From Francisella persica ATCC VR-331 (GTDB taxonomy: Bacteria > Pseudomonadota > Gammaproteobacteria > Francisellales > Francisellaceae), in the NCBI RefSeq assembly GCF_001653955.1, contig NZ_CP013022.1, positions 1,178,001-1,242,000 of the forward strand: a stretch of 64,000 bases of DNA, written 5' to 3'. Made by a program: the position numbers and the translations under genes. Shown piece by piece: positions 38,776 through 48,954 of this stretch; within the stretch, counting starts at the first letter, position 1, and every line of letters begins with the position of its first letter. A model generated the notes under the pieces. It was not told the origin of the DNA. It did not search any database and was given only the letters and a program-made list of their open reading frames with translations.

Positions 38776-39877
38776 TAGTATCTCCAAGCTTCTTTAGGTA
38801 TCTTTGCTTTCTATTAGTTTTATCAATTACATCACCAGCTAATTGTCCACAAGCAGCATCAATATCATCACCACGAGTTTTTCTCACAGTAGTGACAAAA
38901 CCATTGTGCTGCAAAAACTCTTTAAACCTATTAATACGGTTATTACTTGGCTTTTTATAAGGTGTGCCGTGGTATGGATTAAATGGGATAAGATTAATTT
39001 TAGCAGGAATTTCGTATGTTTTTAATAATGTAACTAACTCCTTAGCATCAGATAAATTATCATTAACTTCTTCCATTAGAGTATATTCAAATGTGATATG
39101 TTTGTGTGGACCTTTCTGTGCGTATAGTTTACATGCTTCAAGAAGTTCATCAATATTATATTTTTTATTGATAGGTACAATTTCATTACGCAGCATATCA
39201 TTTGGTGCGTGTAAAGACACTGCTAAGGATACTCCTGACTGCTCTAACAAATCATATATTCTCGGAACTACACCAGATGTACTTAAAGTTACTTTGCGTC
39301 TAGATAATCCATAAGCTAAGTCATCCATCATAATATCCATAGCAAGTACAACATTGTCAAAGTTCATCAATGGTTCACCCATACCCATCATGACAATATT
39401 TGTCACTGTAAAATCATGCTCACCATTAGTTTTTGATAATGTTCTAGCTGCTATCCATAATTGTGCGATAACTTCCGCAGCTGATAAGTTTCTATTAAAT
39501 CCTTGTTTACCAGTAGAACAAAAACTACAATTCAAAGTACAGCCAACCTGTGAAGATACACATAATGTCCCACGCCCTTCTTCTGGAATAAACACTGTCT
39601 CAACGGCACTACCGCCAACATCGATTAACCATTTATGTGTACCATCTTTTGATACTTTACTAAATACTACTTTAGAAATAGTTATCTCAGCTTTTTCCTT
39701 AAGTTTATGGCGTAAATTTTTACCAAGGTCTGTCATAGCATCAAAATCAATAATACCCTTTTTATGAATCCACTTAAAAACTTGACGGGCATGAAACCTT
39801 TTCTCTCCTATAGAAATGAAAAAATCTTCTATAGCCTTTTGATTTAATCCAAGTAAATTAACTTTATCTTGTTGCAT
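38765..39877 (-). CDS. rlmN: Dual-specificity 23S rRNA/tRNA adenine C2-methyltransferase
   Basis: A radical-SAM enzyme that methylates A2503 of 23S rRNA and A37 of some tRNAs. The 370-residue protein has the CxxxCxxC cluster motif in [18 protein letters not shown], preceded by SSQVGC, the [12 protein letters not shown] block, ALSLHAPND-like region ([11 protein letters not shown]), and the resolving Cys in [13 protein letters not shown]. It heads the operon that continues with pilW, rluB, the orphan gene and rimI. Confidence 0.97.
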   Translation of the reverse strand: MQQDKVNLLGLNQKAIEDFFISIGEKRFHARQVFKWIHKKGIIDFDAMTDLGKNLRHKLKEKAEITISKVVFSKVSKDGTHKWLIDVGGSAVETVFIPEEGRGTLCVSSQVGCTLNCSFCSTGKQGFNRNLSAAEVIAQLWIAARTLSKTNGEHDFTVTNIVMMGMGEPLMNFDNVVLAMDIMMDDLAYGLSRRKVTLSTSGVVPRIYDLLEQSGVSLAVSLHAPNDMLRNEIVPINKKYNIDELLEACKLYAQKGPHKHITFEYTLMEEVNDNLSDAKELVTLLKTYEIPAKINLIPFNPYHGTPYKKPSNNRINRFKEFLQHNGFVTTVRKTRGDDIDAACGQLAGDVIDKTNRKQRYLKKLGDTNAS

Positions 39878-39910
39878 GAAATTTCTCTTTTAATTCTTAT
39901 ATAGCAAATA

Positions 39911-41308
39911 CTATTCGTTATACCCTATGTCACTAGGTAAAATATGATCATTTTCATTGGTTAAATTAGCAAAGCTAGCAAACCTGCCATCAAAACGCAC
40001 GTGCACAGTTCCTATAGGACCATTACGCTGCTTGCTAATTATTATTTCGCCTATATTTTTATTATCTTCTTTATCTTTATTATAAACTTCATCACGATAA
40101 ATAAACATTATCAAGTCTGCATCTTGTTCAATCGCTCCAGATTCTCTTAAATCTGACATCATTGGTCGTTTATCTTTACGATCATCAACAGCTCTATTTA
40201 ACTGTGATAACGCTATAACTGGTATATCTAATTCTTTAGCCAAAGCTTTAAGTGATCTAGATATCTCTGATACCTCTAGTGTTCGATTAGTCTCGTAACC
40301 TGGGATCTTCATAAGCTGCAGGTAATCTATCAAGATCATTGCTAAACCTCCATGCTCATTATATAATCTTCGCGCTCTAGAACGTATCTCTGCTGGAGTT
40401 AAACTTGATGTGTCATCGATGTATAGTGGCATTTCACTTAAAGCTTTCATTGCACTAGTGATTTTGACCCAATGAGCATCATTTAATCTATTACATTCTC
40501 TAAGTAGATTCATCTCTACACGAGCCTGGGAAGCTAACATCCTTGTTACGATATCTTCTGATGGCATCTCAAGACTAAAAACTAATACTGGCTTATCAGC
40601 AACTTTTGCAACATTTTGAGCTATATTGATACCTAAAACAGTCTTACCCATAGATGGTCTAGCAGCTATGATACACATATTTGCTCTTTGTAATCCTGAT
40701 GTCATTTTATCAAGATCTATAAAGCCTGTTGATATACCAATCAAACCAATACCAGAATCAACTATAGCACTCATTCTATCTACAAGCTTTGGAATTACAG
40801 ATTTTATTGATTCAGGACCTTTGGTAAGTGTTTCTCGCTCTTTAGCTACATCAAGTATTCTACTTTCAGCATAATCAATAACTTCATCAGGATTTTTTGA
40901 ATCTGCTGAATATATCTTTTGGACAATATCATTTATGCTATTTTGTAAACTTCTAAGCTTAGCCTTATCTTTTACGATATTAGCGTACGTTTTAATATTT
41001 GATATTGAAGGTGTATTAGCAGCTAAGTCTATGATGTAAGTCTCGCCACCAGCTTCTTCTAAAAGACCATCTGTGGCGAGATATTCACTTAAGATTAGCA
41101 CATCAAACGGAGTGTTTGCTTGGTTAAGCATAACAATCTGTTTATAGATAGTTTTATGTCTTTTATCAAAAAAATCATCAATCAAAAGAAAACCTTCTAC
41201 CAACTCTATATTTTGATTGTGTAGCAATATATTCCCTAAGATAGCTTTTTCTGCTTCTAGAGAATAAGTTGTTTCAGTAGCTTTAAACTGATAATCCATA
41301 GACATCAA
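39911..41308 (-). CDS. dnaB: Replicative DNA helicase
   Basis: The hexameric helicase that unwinds the replication fork. The 465-residue protein has the N-terminal primase-interacting domain (YSLEAEKAILGNILLHN), a linker, and the RecA-like domain with Walker A ARPSMGKTVLGINIA, the family block FSLEMPSEDIVTRMLA, Walker B ILIDYLQLM, and LRESGAIEQDADLIMFIYRDE. The length matches E. coli DnaB (471). The start could be the ATG at 41308 or one of the next two in-frame Met codons. Confidence 0.98.
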   Translation of the reverse strand: MMSMDYQFKATETTYSLEAEKAILGNILLHNQNIELVEGFLLIDDFFDKRHKTIYKQIVMLNQANTPFDVLILSEYLATDGLLEEAGGETYIIDLAANTPSISNIKTYANIVKDKAKLRSLQNSINDIVQKIYSADSKNPDEVIDYAESRILDVAKERETLTKGPESIKSVIPKLVDRMSAIVDSGIGLIGISTGFIDLDKMTSGLQRANMCIIAARPSMGKTVLGINIAQNVAKVADKPVLVFSLEMPSEDIVTRMLASQARVEMNLLRECNRLNDAHWVKITSAMKALSEMPLYIDDTSSLTPAEIRSRARRLYNEHGGLAMILIDYLQLMKIPGYETNRTLEVSEISRSLKALAKELDIPVIALSQLNRAVDDRKDKRPMMSDLRESGAIEQDADLIMFIYRDEVYNKDKEDNKNIGEIIISKQRNGPIGTVHVRFDGRFASFANLTNENDHILPSDIGYNE

Positions 41309-41331
41309 AACCCTTGCTTAAAATACAAAAA

Positions 41332-41356
41332 AACCATGCCTAACACATGGTTTTTG
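41332..41356. terminator. Rho-independent terminator of the rpsF-rpsR-rplI operon
   Basis: AACCATG (41332-41338) and CATGGTT (41346-41352) form a seven-base stem with a seven-base loop. It has A-runs on one side and T-runs on the other, so on the reverse strand a T7 tract follows the stem. It can also work for forward transcripts. Confidence 0.8.
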
Positions 41357-41393
41357 TTTATTAGAATACAGTGTTAGTTTGTATATTATAAAA

Positions 41394-41849
41394 CTAAGCT
41401 TCAGCAGCTACAACATTTACTTTGATATCTGCATCTACATCTGTGTATACATGAACTGTAAGTTCGAATTTACCAAGAGTTTTAATAACGCCTTCAGGCA
41501 TACGCACTTGGCTTCTCTCAATTTTCTTACCAGATTCATTAGAAACTGCTTCAGCAACTTCAGCTGTACCTACAGAACCAAATAGTTTACCACCCTCACC
41601 TGCTTGAGCAGCTATAGTGTAAACTTTATCCTTAATCGCAACAGCAATAGCAACAGCCGCTTCAAATCTAGCCTTTTCAGCTTTTTCTAATTCAGCTTTT
41701 TGCGCTTCAAAAGCTTTGATATTTGCTTGAGTTGCTTGAACAGCTTTACCAAATGGGATAAGGAAGTTTCTTGCATAACCTGGTTTTACATTTACGATAT
41801 CACCTAATACCCCAAGGCTTTCAACTTTTTCTTTTAAAATAACTTGCAT
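41394..41849 (-). CDS. rplI: 50S ribosomal protein bL9
   Basis: The 151-residue protein has the N-terminal L9 signature [30 protein letters not shown] (in two adjoining blocks), the long connecting helix rich in Ala, Lys and Glu, and a C-terminal RNA-binding domain with [19 protein letters not shown] 41849 is the family start, with GGAG upstream. It is the last gene of the operon rpsF-rpsR-rplI. Confidence 0.98.
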   Translation of the reverse strand: MQVILKEKVESLGVLGDIVNVKPGYARNFLIPFGKAVQATQANIKAFEAQKAELEKAEKARFEAAVAIAVAIKDKVYTIAAQAGEGGKLFGSVGTAEVAEAVSNESGKKIERSQVRMPEGVIKTLGKFELTVHVYTDVDADIKVNVVAAEA

Positions 41850-41866
41850 TGTAATCAATCTCCGTA

Positions 41867-42085
41867 TTAGTTAAAGTGACGATCACAGTATGGTAGTAAC
41901 GCCAAGAATCTTGCTCTTTTGATAGCTATTGATAGCTGTCTTTGATACTTAGCTGATGTACCAGTTACACGGCTTGGTACAATTTTACCAGTTTCAGTAA
42001 TATAAGCTTTTAACTTATTAACATCTTTATAATCTATTTCTTTTACGCCTTCTACAGTGAAACGGCAAACTTTACGACGACTCAT
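41867..42085 (-). CDS. rpsR: 30S ribosomal protein bS18
   Basis: A 72-residue S18 with [21 protein letters not shown] at the N-terminus, the core [28 protein letters not shown], and the terminal DRHFN. It binds beside S6 on the 30S platform, and its gene lies 17 bases after rpsF. Confidence 0.98.
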   Translation of the reverse strand: MSRRKVCRFTVEGVKEIDYKDVNKLKAYITETGKIVPSRVTGTSAKYQRQLSIAIKRARFLALLPYCDRHFN

Positions 42086-42102
42086 TTTATAAAATTCCTC
42101 TA

Positions 42103-42438
42103 TTAAATTACTTCTTTCTCATTTGACTCCATCATTACAGAGGGCTCTGTTACAGCTTCTTTTTTAGCGATAACTAAACGACGTAAAATAGCATCGTTGT
42201 ATCTTAAAGATTCTTGAAGCTTCTCTAGAGACTCAGTTGGACACTCAATATTAAATAGTACATAGTGTGCCTTATGAAGTTTTTCGATAGGGTAAGCTAA
42301 TTGATGACGTCCCCAGTCTTCAAATCTGTGAATTTTGCCACCTTTTTCTTCGATTATGCTGTGGTATTTACTAAGCATTGAATCTAACTGATCTGATTGA
42401 TCAGGGTGAATCATTAAAACTATTTCATAATGTTTCAT
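42103..42438 (-). CDS. rpsF: 30S ribosomal protein bS6
   Basis: A 111-residue S6 that starts [17 protein letters not shown] at ATG 42438 after the Shine-Dalgarno GGAAGGAG. Family blocks include [30 protein letters not shown] and [12 protein letters not shown] (given in parts). The C-terminal tail is acidic, ending NEKEVI. In-frame codons further upstream (to 42495) are not part of the conserved protein. It is the first gene of rpsF-rpsR-rplI. In E. coli the S6:S18 complex binds the leader of this operon; whether that occurs here is not shown. Confidence 0.95.
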   Translation of the reverse strand: MKHYEIVLMIHPDQSDQLDSMLSKYHSIIEEKGGKIHRFEDWGRHQLAYPIEKLHKAHYVLFNIECPTESLEKLQESLRYNDAILRRLVIAKKEAVTEPSVMMESNEKEVI

Positions 42439-42523
42439 TTTTATAAACTCCTTCCGGTTTATCATTTGATTGTTTTTTACTGATAAGCTATACATTTTTT
42501 ATATAGCAAAGAGTTAAAAAAAG

Positions 42524-42552
42524 ATTATACTATCATAGGTTAATAATAACAA
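42524..42552 (-). promoter_or_regulatory. Sigma-70 promoter of rpsF-rpsR-rplI
   Basis: The reverse strand has -35 TTGTTA (42552-42547) and a perfect -10 TATAAT (42529-42524) with 17 bases between, giving a leader of about 80 bases before the rpsF start. Confidence 0.6.
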
Positions 42553-43042
42553 CTATTTATTGACTAATTTAATTAAACAACTCAATCTTTTGGTATTAAT
42601 TTTGTGCTATTAATTGCTAATTATCTATCATAAAATTTTAGTGATGTTTCGCCATTATTATTAAATTAGAATATTGCTAGAACTATAATCATGAACTTTT
42701 TTGTTAGATATATTTGCTAGTGTTTAAAGGCTTTTGTAACTTTTGTTTAGCAATATGACGATTACTGTAATATTAATTAGGAACTAATTGTGTCTTTATC
42801 AGATTTAATTTTGACATCGTATTTGAGATTCGTGTAGTGTACTTGTGTGTTAGATATATCAAATATATTGAGCTAGCAATATATTATCGTAAATACTTCA
42901 ATAAGTAATATGATTACAAGAACTGAAAAGGCTTTATTTTTTTACAAGCAATTTTATTTACCTACTGTTAAAATAGTATTTATTAATTTCAACTTCTATA
43001 TTGTCTAAAAATAGAATTTAAAATGAAGGTTATAATAATCTT
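42553..43042. other. Intergenic gap before hemF
   Basis: About 490 bases without a readable gene on either strand. It is strongly AT-rich with frequent stops in all frames. I see no recognisable remains. It must hold the hemF promoter. Confidence 0.5.
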
Positions 43043-43969
43043 ATGCAAGAAAAAGTTTCAAAATTTGAAGATTTTCTAACACAACTTCAACAAAATATTA
43101 CCACAGCTCTAGAGAAGTATGAAACAAATGCTGCAAAATTTATTTCTGATCAATGGCAAAAACCAGATACTCCAGAACAAAAACTTAAAGGCTATGGTAA
43201 CTCTATGATCATAGAGAATGGAGAAATATTTGAAAAAGGTGTAGTAGCTTTCTCTAGAGTTTATGGTAATGAGCTGCCGCCATCAGCTACAGCAAAAAGA
43301 CAAGAATTAGTAGGCAAATCTTTTATAGCTACAGGTGTCTCATTAGTTATTCACCCTAGTAATCCTTTTGTGCCAACATCTCATGCTAATTTTAGAATTT
43401 TTATTGCTGGTGTTGATAGTGATAATCCGATATGGTGGTTTGGTGGAGGTTTTGATTTAACTCCTTACTATCCTTTTGAGGAGGATACGATTCACTGGCA
43501 CCAAACAGCAAAAAATGTTTGTGATAAGCATGATAAAAACTATTATCCTAGATTCAAAAAATGGTGCGATGAATATTTTTATCTCAAACATCGTGATGAG
43601 TGTCGTGGAGTTGGTGGTTTATTTTTTGATGATTTAAATGATAAATCTTTTCATGAATGCTTTAATTTTGTAACAGATTGTGCAAATTCTTATCTAGATG
43701 CTTATATTCCGATAGTAGAACAAAGAAAAAACATTCAATATTCACAAAAGCATAAAGATTTTCAACTCTATCGTCGTGGTAGATATGTTGAGTTTAACCT
43801 AGTGTTTGATAGAGGTACGATATTTGGCTTACAAAGTGGTGGACGAACTGAGTCGATACTCTCATCAATGCCTCCAATTGCAACTTGGAGATACAATTGG
43901 TACCCTGAACCAGGCTCTGAAGAAGAAAAAGTCTACCAATATATAAAACCCCGCGATTGGCTTAAATAG
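43043..43969 (+). CDS. hemF: Oxygen-dependent coproporphyrinogen III oxidase
   Basis: HemF turns coproporphyrinogen III into protoporphyrinogen IX with O2 in heme synthesis. The 308-residue protein carries the family signature in [23 protein letters not shown] and [23 protein letters not shown], plus [14 protein letters not shown] and [34 protein letters not shown] (quoted in parts). The length matches E. coli HemF (299). It stands alone, with decayed sequence downstream. Confidence 0.97.
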   Translation: MQEKVSKFEDFLTQLQQNITTALEKYETNAAKFISDQWQKPDTPEQKLKGYGNSMIIENGEIFEKGVVAFSRVYGNELPPSATAKRQELVGKSFIATGVSLVIHPSNPFVPTSHANFRIFIAGVDSDNPIWWFGGGFDLTPYYPFEEDTIHWHQTAKNVCDKHDKNYYPRFKKWCDEYFYLKHRDECRGVGGLFFDDLNDKSFHECFNFVTDCANSYLDAYIPIVEQRKNIQYSQKHKDFQLYRRGRYVEFNLVFDRGTIFGLQSGGRTESILSSMPPIATWRYNWYPEPGSEEEKVYQYIKPRDWLK

Positions 43970-43984
43970 TAAACATTACAACTT

Positions 43985-44900
43985 TACAACTATAACACTA
44001 TTTTTTGCAAAAAAATCATATCAAGTCAAACAGTCGTTAGCTGATGCAAATATCTTATTTGCTAAGGATATTATTAAACATGGTGCTAGTTTCATCGTCA
44101 CAATATGCCCATAACCTAGAATACCCTCCACTGTTGAATGTAGATAACATTCCAGCTGGGTAGTTAAACTCAATATGGCTTTGAGATGGAAAGATATAAT
44201 GGTGAGTATTTTAACAAAGAAAATACTTATAAGTTTTTGGGTAGTGAGTATTGAGTATCATCGCGAATATTTGTATTGTTGCTGATGGTACTAATAGAAA
44301 AGTTTTTATAATGTTCCTTTATATAAAAAAACTTAGATATTATTGAGATTATAGCTAAAGCTAAAGTCCAATGTTAACTATGCACAAGAAGCTCAAAAAT
44401 ATTTACTCTGTATCTGCTTAGCTTGGATGAATGGCGAAAATATGGTATTTATCTGAAGTTTTAGCTAAAAAGTTATATACTCTAAAGGTGATTATAATAC
44501 AGTTTTGACATAACAACAAGCATATAAATGCATACAGCCTATCGCTAAGTTTGCAACACAACTGATTACACTAAAAGATTATTTATAAAATTCAATTAAC
44601 TCTAATGATGTTGTAGTAATTAGTCAAATAATTTTTGATATAAAAAAAATTATCTCAAATCCAAGCAACAAAAAATATCCTAAATAATATTCTATTTGCT
44701 GGACATGATACTAATATTAGGTTCAATATTGCTTACCTACTTAGCAAAGCTAATAAAATAAAATAATGTTAATAACAAACTCTACGGGTACGGGGCTGAT
44801 TTATCTTTTAAAGTCTATAAAATTTGTAATGATTACTATATTAGAGTCTTTTATAGAAATCATATAATTCAGATAACGGTGTTGTTCTTTTTTAAATATT
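43985..44900 (+). pseudogene. Histidine acid phosphatase, disrupted
   Basis: Forward-strand pieces in shifting frames match the histidine acid phosphatase family. An N-terminal ANILFAKDIIKHGAS corresponds to the catalytic RHGxRxP region (Arg already lost). A middle GFEMERYNGEYFNKENTYKF lies near 44180-44230. The proton-donor motif NILFAGHDTNIR lies near 44690-44720. Many stops lie between. Francisella acid phosphatases of this class act in the periplasm and some have been linked to virulence. This copy is dead. Confidence 0.7.
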
Positions 44901-45057
44901 CATTTAGTAAATTTGAAAAATATATACTCAACTTCTTAAAACAAAAATATAGAAATTGCTACTCTTTTTTTTCAACTTTACTAACATTTTACTTATATCA
45001 AACTTAATTAAGTCTGATAAAATATATTTGAATTTATATTAGGGATTATTTTTAGCC

Positions 45058-46110
45058 ATGAAAATCAATTTTTGTGCAGGTCCTGCTGTTGTACCCACAT
45101 CGATAATACAGCAACTACAACAAATGATGACAAACTATAAGGATACAGAAGTATCGTTATTATCAATTTCTCATCGTGATAAAGTTTTTGATGAAGTCCA
45201 TACTTCAATTCAGAAAAAATTAAGAAGTTTACTTAATATTCCTGATGATTATGCTGTACTGTTAATGCAAGCTGGTGCTACTGCACAATTTGCTGCGATT
45301 CCAATGAATTTGGCTAATAAATATAACATCGCATTGTATGTATGTAGTGGTCAATGGTCAGAAAAATCTGCTCAAGAAGCAGATAAATTCATCAATATTG
45401 ATGCCATTAAATACTATGATAATATCTCACAAAAATTTCAAGCAAATAAATATGACTATATATACTACACAGATAATGAAACAGTTGATGGATTCCAGGT
45501 TAATAAATTAGCTAAATCATGCAATACGGAATTAGTTTGTGATATGTCATCAAGTTTTTTATCAAAACCTATTAATGTTTCAGATTATGGGCTTATTTAT
45601 GCTGGAGCACAGAAAAATGCTGGAATTCCAGGTTTGACTATAGTGATAGTTAAAAATTCTTTAATCAAAGAAAAGTATAATATTCCAGTAGTCTTTGACT
45701 ACCTTGCGATGAAAAAATCAAATTCTGTTTATAATACTCCATCTGTAATTTCATGGGTAACATTTGAGTTAACTCTAAATTATTTAATTGAAAAATTTAC
45801 TAACCTAAAGAATGTTGAGGAATTTAGCAATCAAAAAGCTAGTCTACTTTACTCAACTATTGATAATTCAAAAATTTATAAAAATGATATCAAACATAAA
45901 TATCGTTCAAATATTAATGTAATATTTCATTTACCTACACAAAAGCTGACAAATAAGTTTCTCAGCAATGCTAACAAGTCTGGTTTCTACGGTCTTAAAG
46001 GGCATCGAAGTGTAGGTGGTTGTAGAGCAAGTCTATATAATGCAGTAAGCATAGAGGATGTTGAAAAACTTGTACAATTTATGCAGGAATTTGAGAATGA
46101 ACAATTCTAA
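45058..46110 (+). CDS. serC: Phosphoserine aminotransferase
   Basis: A PLP enzyme that makes 3-phosphoserine from 3-phosphohydroxypyruvate and glutamate in serine synthesis, and also acts in pyridoxal synthesis. The 350-residue protein begins INFCAGPAVVPTSIIQQ, keeps LLMQAGATAQFAAIPMNL, the DMSSSFLSKPINVSDYGLIYAGAQKNAGIPG block with the PLP lysine (AGAQKN), and ends GHRSVGGCRASLYNAVS. The length fits (E. coli 362). The next gene, cmk, starts inside its 3' end. Confidence 0.97.
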   Translation: MKINFCAGPAVVPTSIIQQLQQMMTNYKDTEVSLLSISHRDKVFDEVHTSIQKKLRSLLNIPDDYAVLLMQAGATAQFAAIPMNLANKYNIALYVCSGQWSEKSAQEADKFINIDAIKYYDNISQKFQANKYDYIYYTDNETVDGFQVNKLAKSCNTELVCDMSSSFLSKPINVSDYGLIYAGAQKNAGIPGLTIVIVKNSLIKEKYNIPVVFDYLAMKKSNSVYNTPSVISWVTFELTLNYLIEKFTNLKNVEEFSNQKASLLYSTIDNSKIYKNDIKHKYRSNINVIFHLPTQKLTNKFLSNANKSGFYGLKGHRSVGGCRASLYNAVSIEDVEKLVQFMQEFENEQF

Positions 46111-46762
46111 GATTATTACAATTGATGGACCAAGCGGCGTTGGCAAAGGTACTTTAGCAAAGGCTCTAGCAAAATATTACGATTTTAAGCTACTAGATAG
46201 TGGTGCTATTTATAGACTAGCTGCTCTATACTGTTTCAAAAATAATACTGATCTTGAAAATGAAGATAATGTCTGTAAGACTTTAAGTAATTTAAACATC
46301 AGTTTCAAAATTGAAGATATTTTAGTTAAGGTATTTCTATCTAATCAAGATGTAACTAAAGAGATACGTACTGAACAAACAGGAATGCTTGCTTCAAAAG
46401 TTGCTGCTTACCCTGCTGTTAGAGCTATACTTTTAGACAAGCAAAGAGAGTTTGCTACTGAACAAGGTTTGGTTGCTGATGGTAGAGATATGGGAACAGT
46501 GATTTTTCCACAAGCCCAATATAAATTCTTTCTTGATGCTAGTACGGAGATTACAGCTAAACGCAGATACGACGAACTAAAATCTAAAGGTCAAAACCCT
46601 GACTTTGAAAAAATTTTAGCAGATATTAAACAAAGAGATTTTCAAGATCGTAACCGTAAAGTAGCACCACTAAGGCCTGCAAATGATGCTATAATAGTAG
46701 ATACTTCAGAGCTTTCTACAAAAGAAGTACTTGATACCGTTATTAAGCACATAAAGATTTAA
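46097..46762 (+). CDS. cmk: Cytidylate kinase
   Basis: Cmk phosphorylates CMP and dCMP in the cytoplasm. The 221-residue protein starts MNNSKIITIDGPSGVGKGTLAKAL with its P-loop at residues 10-18, has YRLAALYC, AYPAVRAILLDKQREFA, and the signature LVADGRDMGTVIFPQAQYKFFLDA, then RPANDAIIVDTSEL. ATG 46097 is the family start and overlaps the serC stop by 14 bases. serC-cmk is a common arrangement, often followed by rpsA, which is absent here. Confidence 0.97.
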   Translation: MNNSKIITIDGPSGVGKGTLAKALAKYYDFKLLDSGAIYRLAALYCFKNNTDLENEDNVCKTLSNLNISFKIEDILVKVFLSNQDVTKEIRTEQTGMLASKVAAYPAVRAILLDKQREFATEQGLVADGRDMGTVIFPQAQYKFFLDASTEITAKRRYDELKSKGQNPDFEKILADIKQRDFQDRNRKVAPLRPANDAIIVDTSELSTKEVLDTVIKHIKI

Positions 46763-46799
46763 ATTATTTTATTTAAACTAGGATTTTAAAGTTTAAAGC

Positions 46800-47110
46800 C
46801 TACTTATTGTAACTTAATCATTAGTTATACCTACTACAGACTGAAGATAAGTATTTGCTACTTTTTTGCCCTTAACAGCGCTTTAAACCAAGTAAAAAAT
46901 GACGCATATTTATACAAGAACTTCCTCAATAATAGTTGACTTACAACATTAATGCGAAACTTGCTACTATACTCTAAAGAAGCTGCCTTTTACAAAACCT
47001 TCCAAACCAGCACTAGCTGTAGCGGTTGTACTACCATAGCTATTGGTTCAACATTTAATATTCCTGAAGTAAGTGTAAAAGAGCCACCATAATTAATTAT
47101 ATTTTAAACT
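46800..47110 (-). pseudogene. Relic resembling an outer-membrane beta-barrel protein
   Basis: Reverse-strand fragments such as YGGSFTLTSGILNVEPIAMV and AASLEYSSKFRINVVS alternate polar and hydrophobic residues like barrel strands. They lie in different frames with stops. The family is not identified. The rest of the 46763-47241 gap shows nothing else. Confidence 0.3.
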
Positions 47111-47241
47111 AATTTGCACTAAATTAATTTGTCCTAAAAAATTATTTTTAAAGTTTAAATTCCAATCTTGTTGCTATATTGCTGTGATATCTTTAAAAGC
47201 CACCTTCCCAATAGTTGATACCTCTTTATAGGCTGTGAATC

Positions 47242-47743
47242 TTAGATATCTACAGCAATATCAGTTTTCTCACCATAAGGGTCATCATCTGCATTATCAC
47301 GCTTACCTGACTCGATGAACATTTTCTCAATTTCACCATTATTTACGATCATTGTATAGCTCCAAGATCTTTTGCTGAAACCGATATTTAATTTATCAAC
47401 AAGCATACCTAAAGCTTGGGTAAATTCGCCATTACCATCTGGTATTGGTTTATATTTTGAATTTCCTGAACATGAATCCACTTATTCATAACGAAACTAT
47501 CATTTTATCATTTACAGATAAAACGTAAATCTCATCTATACCTAGCTCTTTATAAATCTAGCTGTATTGTTTTCAAAACCTGGTAATTGATAAGTTGAGC
47601 AAGTTGGTGTGAATGCTCCTGGTAGTAAAATTATAAAAATATCAGCGGATATTACATCTTGCCACCTAAATGAATTTGAACAACTAATATTCATAATCTT
47701 TTACTCTAGTCTTAAAAGTTATATTAGGTACTTTTTTAGTCAT
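47242..47743 (-). pseudogene. Peroxiredoxin (Prx5-like), frameshifted
   Basis: From ATG 47743, with GGAG upstream, the reverse strand reads MTKKVPNITFKTRVKD and shifts. Another frame gives ILLPGAFTPTCSTYQLPGFE, the Prx5 peroxidatic-cysteine block (GAFTPTCS), then IDEIYVLSVNDK. The last open stretch to 47242 holds [17 protein letters not shown] and [18 protein letters not shown]. At least two frame changes are needed. The gene would reduce H2O2 or organic peroxides and is divergent from oxyR, so it was probably an OxyR target. Confidence 0.82.
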
Positions 47744-47836
47744 GTCTAACTCCTTGTTAAGCTACACTGTTATTGTATTACTCTTGAACATAATTTAAAA
47801 TACACACTATTTATATAGTAGCTATAAGCATTACTT

Positions 47837-48706
47837 ATGAACACCCGTACTCTTGAATATATAATTTCTGTGTATGAAACTAAAAGCTTTATTACAGCGT
47901 CAGAAAAATGTTTTGTCAGCCAACCTGCACTAAGTATGCAAATAAAGAAATTTGAAGAATATATTGGTATTCAAATCTTTGAGCGTGGTACAAAACAAGT
48001 CTTGATAACTAAATCAGGAATGAAAATTGTAAACCAAGCATATAAAATTCTTGATGAAGTAAATAATCTTAAGAAAATTGCTGAACCTCTTTTAGAGAAT
48101 GGTAAAATCAGTATTTCAATTGGTGCATTTCCAACTCTATGTCCATACTTAATGCCTAAAATTCTCCCTGCTATCAAGCGAGATTTTCCTAATCTAAGTA
48201 TTGCTATAGTTGAAGAAAAAACAGACATTCTCGTTAAAATGCTTGATCAAGGTAAAATAGATTTTGCCTTACTAACAACACCTACCGAAAACTACCAATT
48301 CAAAAGAAAAAAAGTCTTTGATGATAAATTTTATGTAGCTGTAGCTAAGACTAATCCATTAGCAAAAAATAAGCAAATATGTGTAAAAGAGATAGTTCAG
48401 CACAACCTTATGCTTCTTGATGAAGGCCATTGCCTTAGAGATCAAACTCTTAAGCTCTGCGCATTACAAGAGTTTAATAATAATGATTTTAAAGGCAGTA
48501 GCCTAGAGACCCTAAGACAAATGGTATCTATCGATGAAGGTATAACTCTAGTCCCTAAGATTGCTTGTACTAAGGCTGAAAACGTTAAATATATTAATAT
48601 TGACAGTAGAGATTTCTTTAGGGAAATAGATTTAGTTATGCGTAAAAGCTCAATATATGCAGATCTATTTAACAAGATAGCTAAAATAATTTCAAATAAT
48701 TATTAG
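47837..48706 (+). CDS. oxyR: LysR-family peroxide sensor OxyR
   Basis: A 289-residue LysR regulator. The N-terminal winged helix (TRTLEYIISVYETKSFITAS, SQPALSMQIKKFEEYIG) is followed by the ligand domain. The motif DEGHCLRDQTLKLCAL puts Cys at residues 199 and 208, the same numbers as the redox pair of E. coli OxyR, so peroxide sensing by disulfide formation is likely. It normally activates ahpC, katG and similar genes. It is divergent from a dead peroxiredoxin gene; the 93-base spacer should hold its operator. The start ATG at 47837 fits the family. Confidence 0.93.
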   Translation: MNTRTLEYIISVYETKSFITASEKCFVSQPALSMQIKKFEEYIGIQIFERGTKQVLITKSGMKIVNQAYKILDEVNNLKKIAEPLLENGKISISIGAFPTLCPYLMPKILPAIKRDFPNLSIAIVEEKTDILVKMLDQGKIDFALLTTPTENYQFKRKKVFDDKFYVAVAKTNPLAKNKQICVKEIVQHNLMLLDEGHCLRDQTLKLCALQEFNNNDFKGSSLETLRQMVSIDEGITLVPKIACTKAENVKYINIDSRDFFREIDLVMRKSSIYADLFNKIAKIISNNY

Positions 48707-48954
48707 TATATAATTAACTCTTTTTAGTTTCTATAAAAGTCATTATCATGGAATGCATAATAACCCCATGTACTATTTGATTGTTCTATAGTATTTACAA
48801 TATTATCTTTTCATTAACTTTTATACTTTTATCTATTTAAAATAGTTCTGTATTAGTATCCTTTGGGTAAAATAAATAGCTATCACAGAAATATTGATAA
48901 AGTTATTATTAATACTAATTTTGTTTTTTGCTTCACTATAACTACCTTTATAAA
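48707..48954. other. Intergenic gap between oxyR and the glutaredoxin-MauE gene
   Basis: A convergent gap of about 250 bases. No gene, repeat or clear terminator was recognised. Confidence 0.5.

Noticed and set aside
39354-39767. Long forward open frame of 137 codons inside rlmN
   Set aside because: It is the antisense shadow of the well-conserved rlmN frame.
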